This document shows, piece after piece, positions 5,634 to 6,033 of a DNA stretch of 6,033 nt. The notes below the pieces were generated by a model. It did not search any database. It had not been told where the DNA came from and worked only from the letters and a program-made list of their open reading frames with translations. Source of the DNA: Oligoflexaceae bacterium (lineage in GTDB: Bacteria > Bdellovibrionota_B > Oligoflexia > Oligoflexales > Oligoflexaceae); NCBI GenBank assembly GCA_947474445.1, contig CANJJY010000289.1, positions 1 through 6,033 on the forward strand, given 5' to 3'. A program made the position numbers and the translations under genes. Numbering within the stretch: the stretch's first letter is position 1; each line of letters starts with the position of its first letter.

Positions 5634-6033
5634 TCAGAACGTATAGCTAAAGAAGCTGATGAGTTTGACCCCATCATTTTGAGTCAATTGAAGATCCTCA
5701 TTCTCGTGAAAGAACTGGGAGCAGAGAGAAGGCTTTTGATCCTTGTCGCTGTAAGCGATCGTTCGCTCGGCAGTGACGGTCAAAGATGCACCTTTTACCG
5801 TGTTTTCTAGCGGTATCGTGCTGACGAGCACGCAGCGTCCTGTTTCCTCGGTTGGTGCGATGCTCGGGACGAAGAGGCGGCTGAGAGTCACTTGACTTTG
5901 ATAGAAGAGAGCGAGGAGATCCTCTGACCCTTTGCTGCCATCGACTTGATAGAGAGTTTTTTGGAACTCATTTTCGGCGGCGGCCTCAGCTTCGGCGGTC
6001 CCTGCTTTTAATCCCCCCAGATTCATGACCGGA
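5634..6033 (-). CDS. Unrecognised protein, C-terminal part (5' end outside window)
   Basis: I do not recognise this protein. The frame is open to the right edge and stops with TGA at 5636-5634. An ATG at 6026 would give 130 residues, but the 7 visible bases before it hold no Shine-Dalgarno and the frame continues upstream, so it is probably internal. Counting from that Met: residues 8-48 are Ala/Glu-rich and helix-like; from about 64 the sequence alternates hydrophobic and polar residues as in beta strands (RCVLVSTIPLENTVKGASLTV). Cys65 and Cys102 could form a disulfide, and the chain ends in SFFSYTF with a C-terminal Phe. That would suit an exported or envelope protein, but no signal peptide is visible. 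That it is real is supported by a canonical terminator 29 bp past the stop and by the lack of a competing gene on the other strand. Confidence 0.65.
   Translation of the reverse strand, partial: PVMNLGGLKAGTAEAEAAAENEFQKTLYQVDGSKGSEDLLALFYQSQVTLSRLFVPSIAPTEETGRCVLVSTIPLENTVKGASLTVTAERTIAYSDKDQKPSLCSQFFHENEDLQLTQNDGVKLISFFSYTF

Noticed and set aside
5610..5810. 66-codon plus-strand frame
   Set aside because: Overlaps the minus-strand gene that has its own terminator; no RBS or recognisable domain.

Overview
The window looks like an ordinary bacterial chromosome segment with moderately GC-rich genes and AT-richer gaps. Two of its proteins carry export signals, and two gene ends have canonical U-tract intrinsic terminators. 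I cannot place the organism firmly. A Gram-negative, Bdellovibrionota/Oligoflexia-like or proteobacterial source is only an impression from protein style.

Layout. (1) 1-657 (+) is the C-terminal part of a glycogen/maltodextrin phosphorylase, including the PLP-lysine motif; its start lies outside the window. (2) 658-857 is a gap with a possible promoter and a 9-bp hairpin. (3) 858-3008 (+) is an exported prolyl oligopeptidase (family S9A) with an intact Ser/Asp/His triad. (4) Only 25 bp further on, and convergent with it, 3034-5106 (-) is an exported subtilisin-family protease (S8) with prodomain, intact Asp/His/Asn/Ser set and a cysteine-bearing C-terminal extension. (5) 5107-5633 has no convincing protein gene but is rich in signals. 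It holds a strong minus-strand terminator (5213-5250), a minus-strand promoter-like TTGACA site, an inverted repeat straddling that promoter, a 28-bp tandem repeat (5495-5558), and a second minus-strand terminator (5573-5604). (6) 5634-6033 (-) is the C-terminal part of a protein I do not recognise, running off the right edge.

How the parts relate. The phosphorylase works in cytoplasmic glycogen/maltodextrin breakdown and has no obvious tie to the proteases. The two serine peptidases are both predicted to be exported and could act one after the other on extracellular or periplasmic protein: the subtilisin as endoprotease, the prolyl oligopeptidase on the resulting proline-containing peptides. 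That link is inferred from adjacency. The least explained and most interesting part is 5213-5558: a promoter, about 220 nt with no ATG on the transcribed strand, a strong terminator, and operator-like repeats just upstream. This is the architecture of a regulated small RNA.
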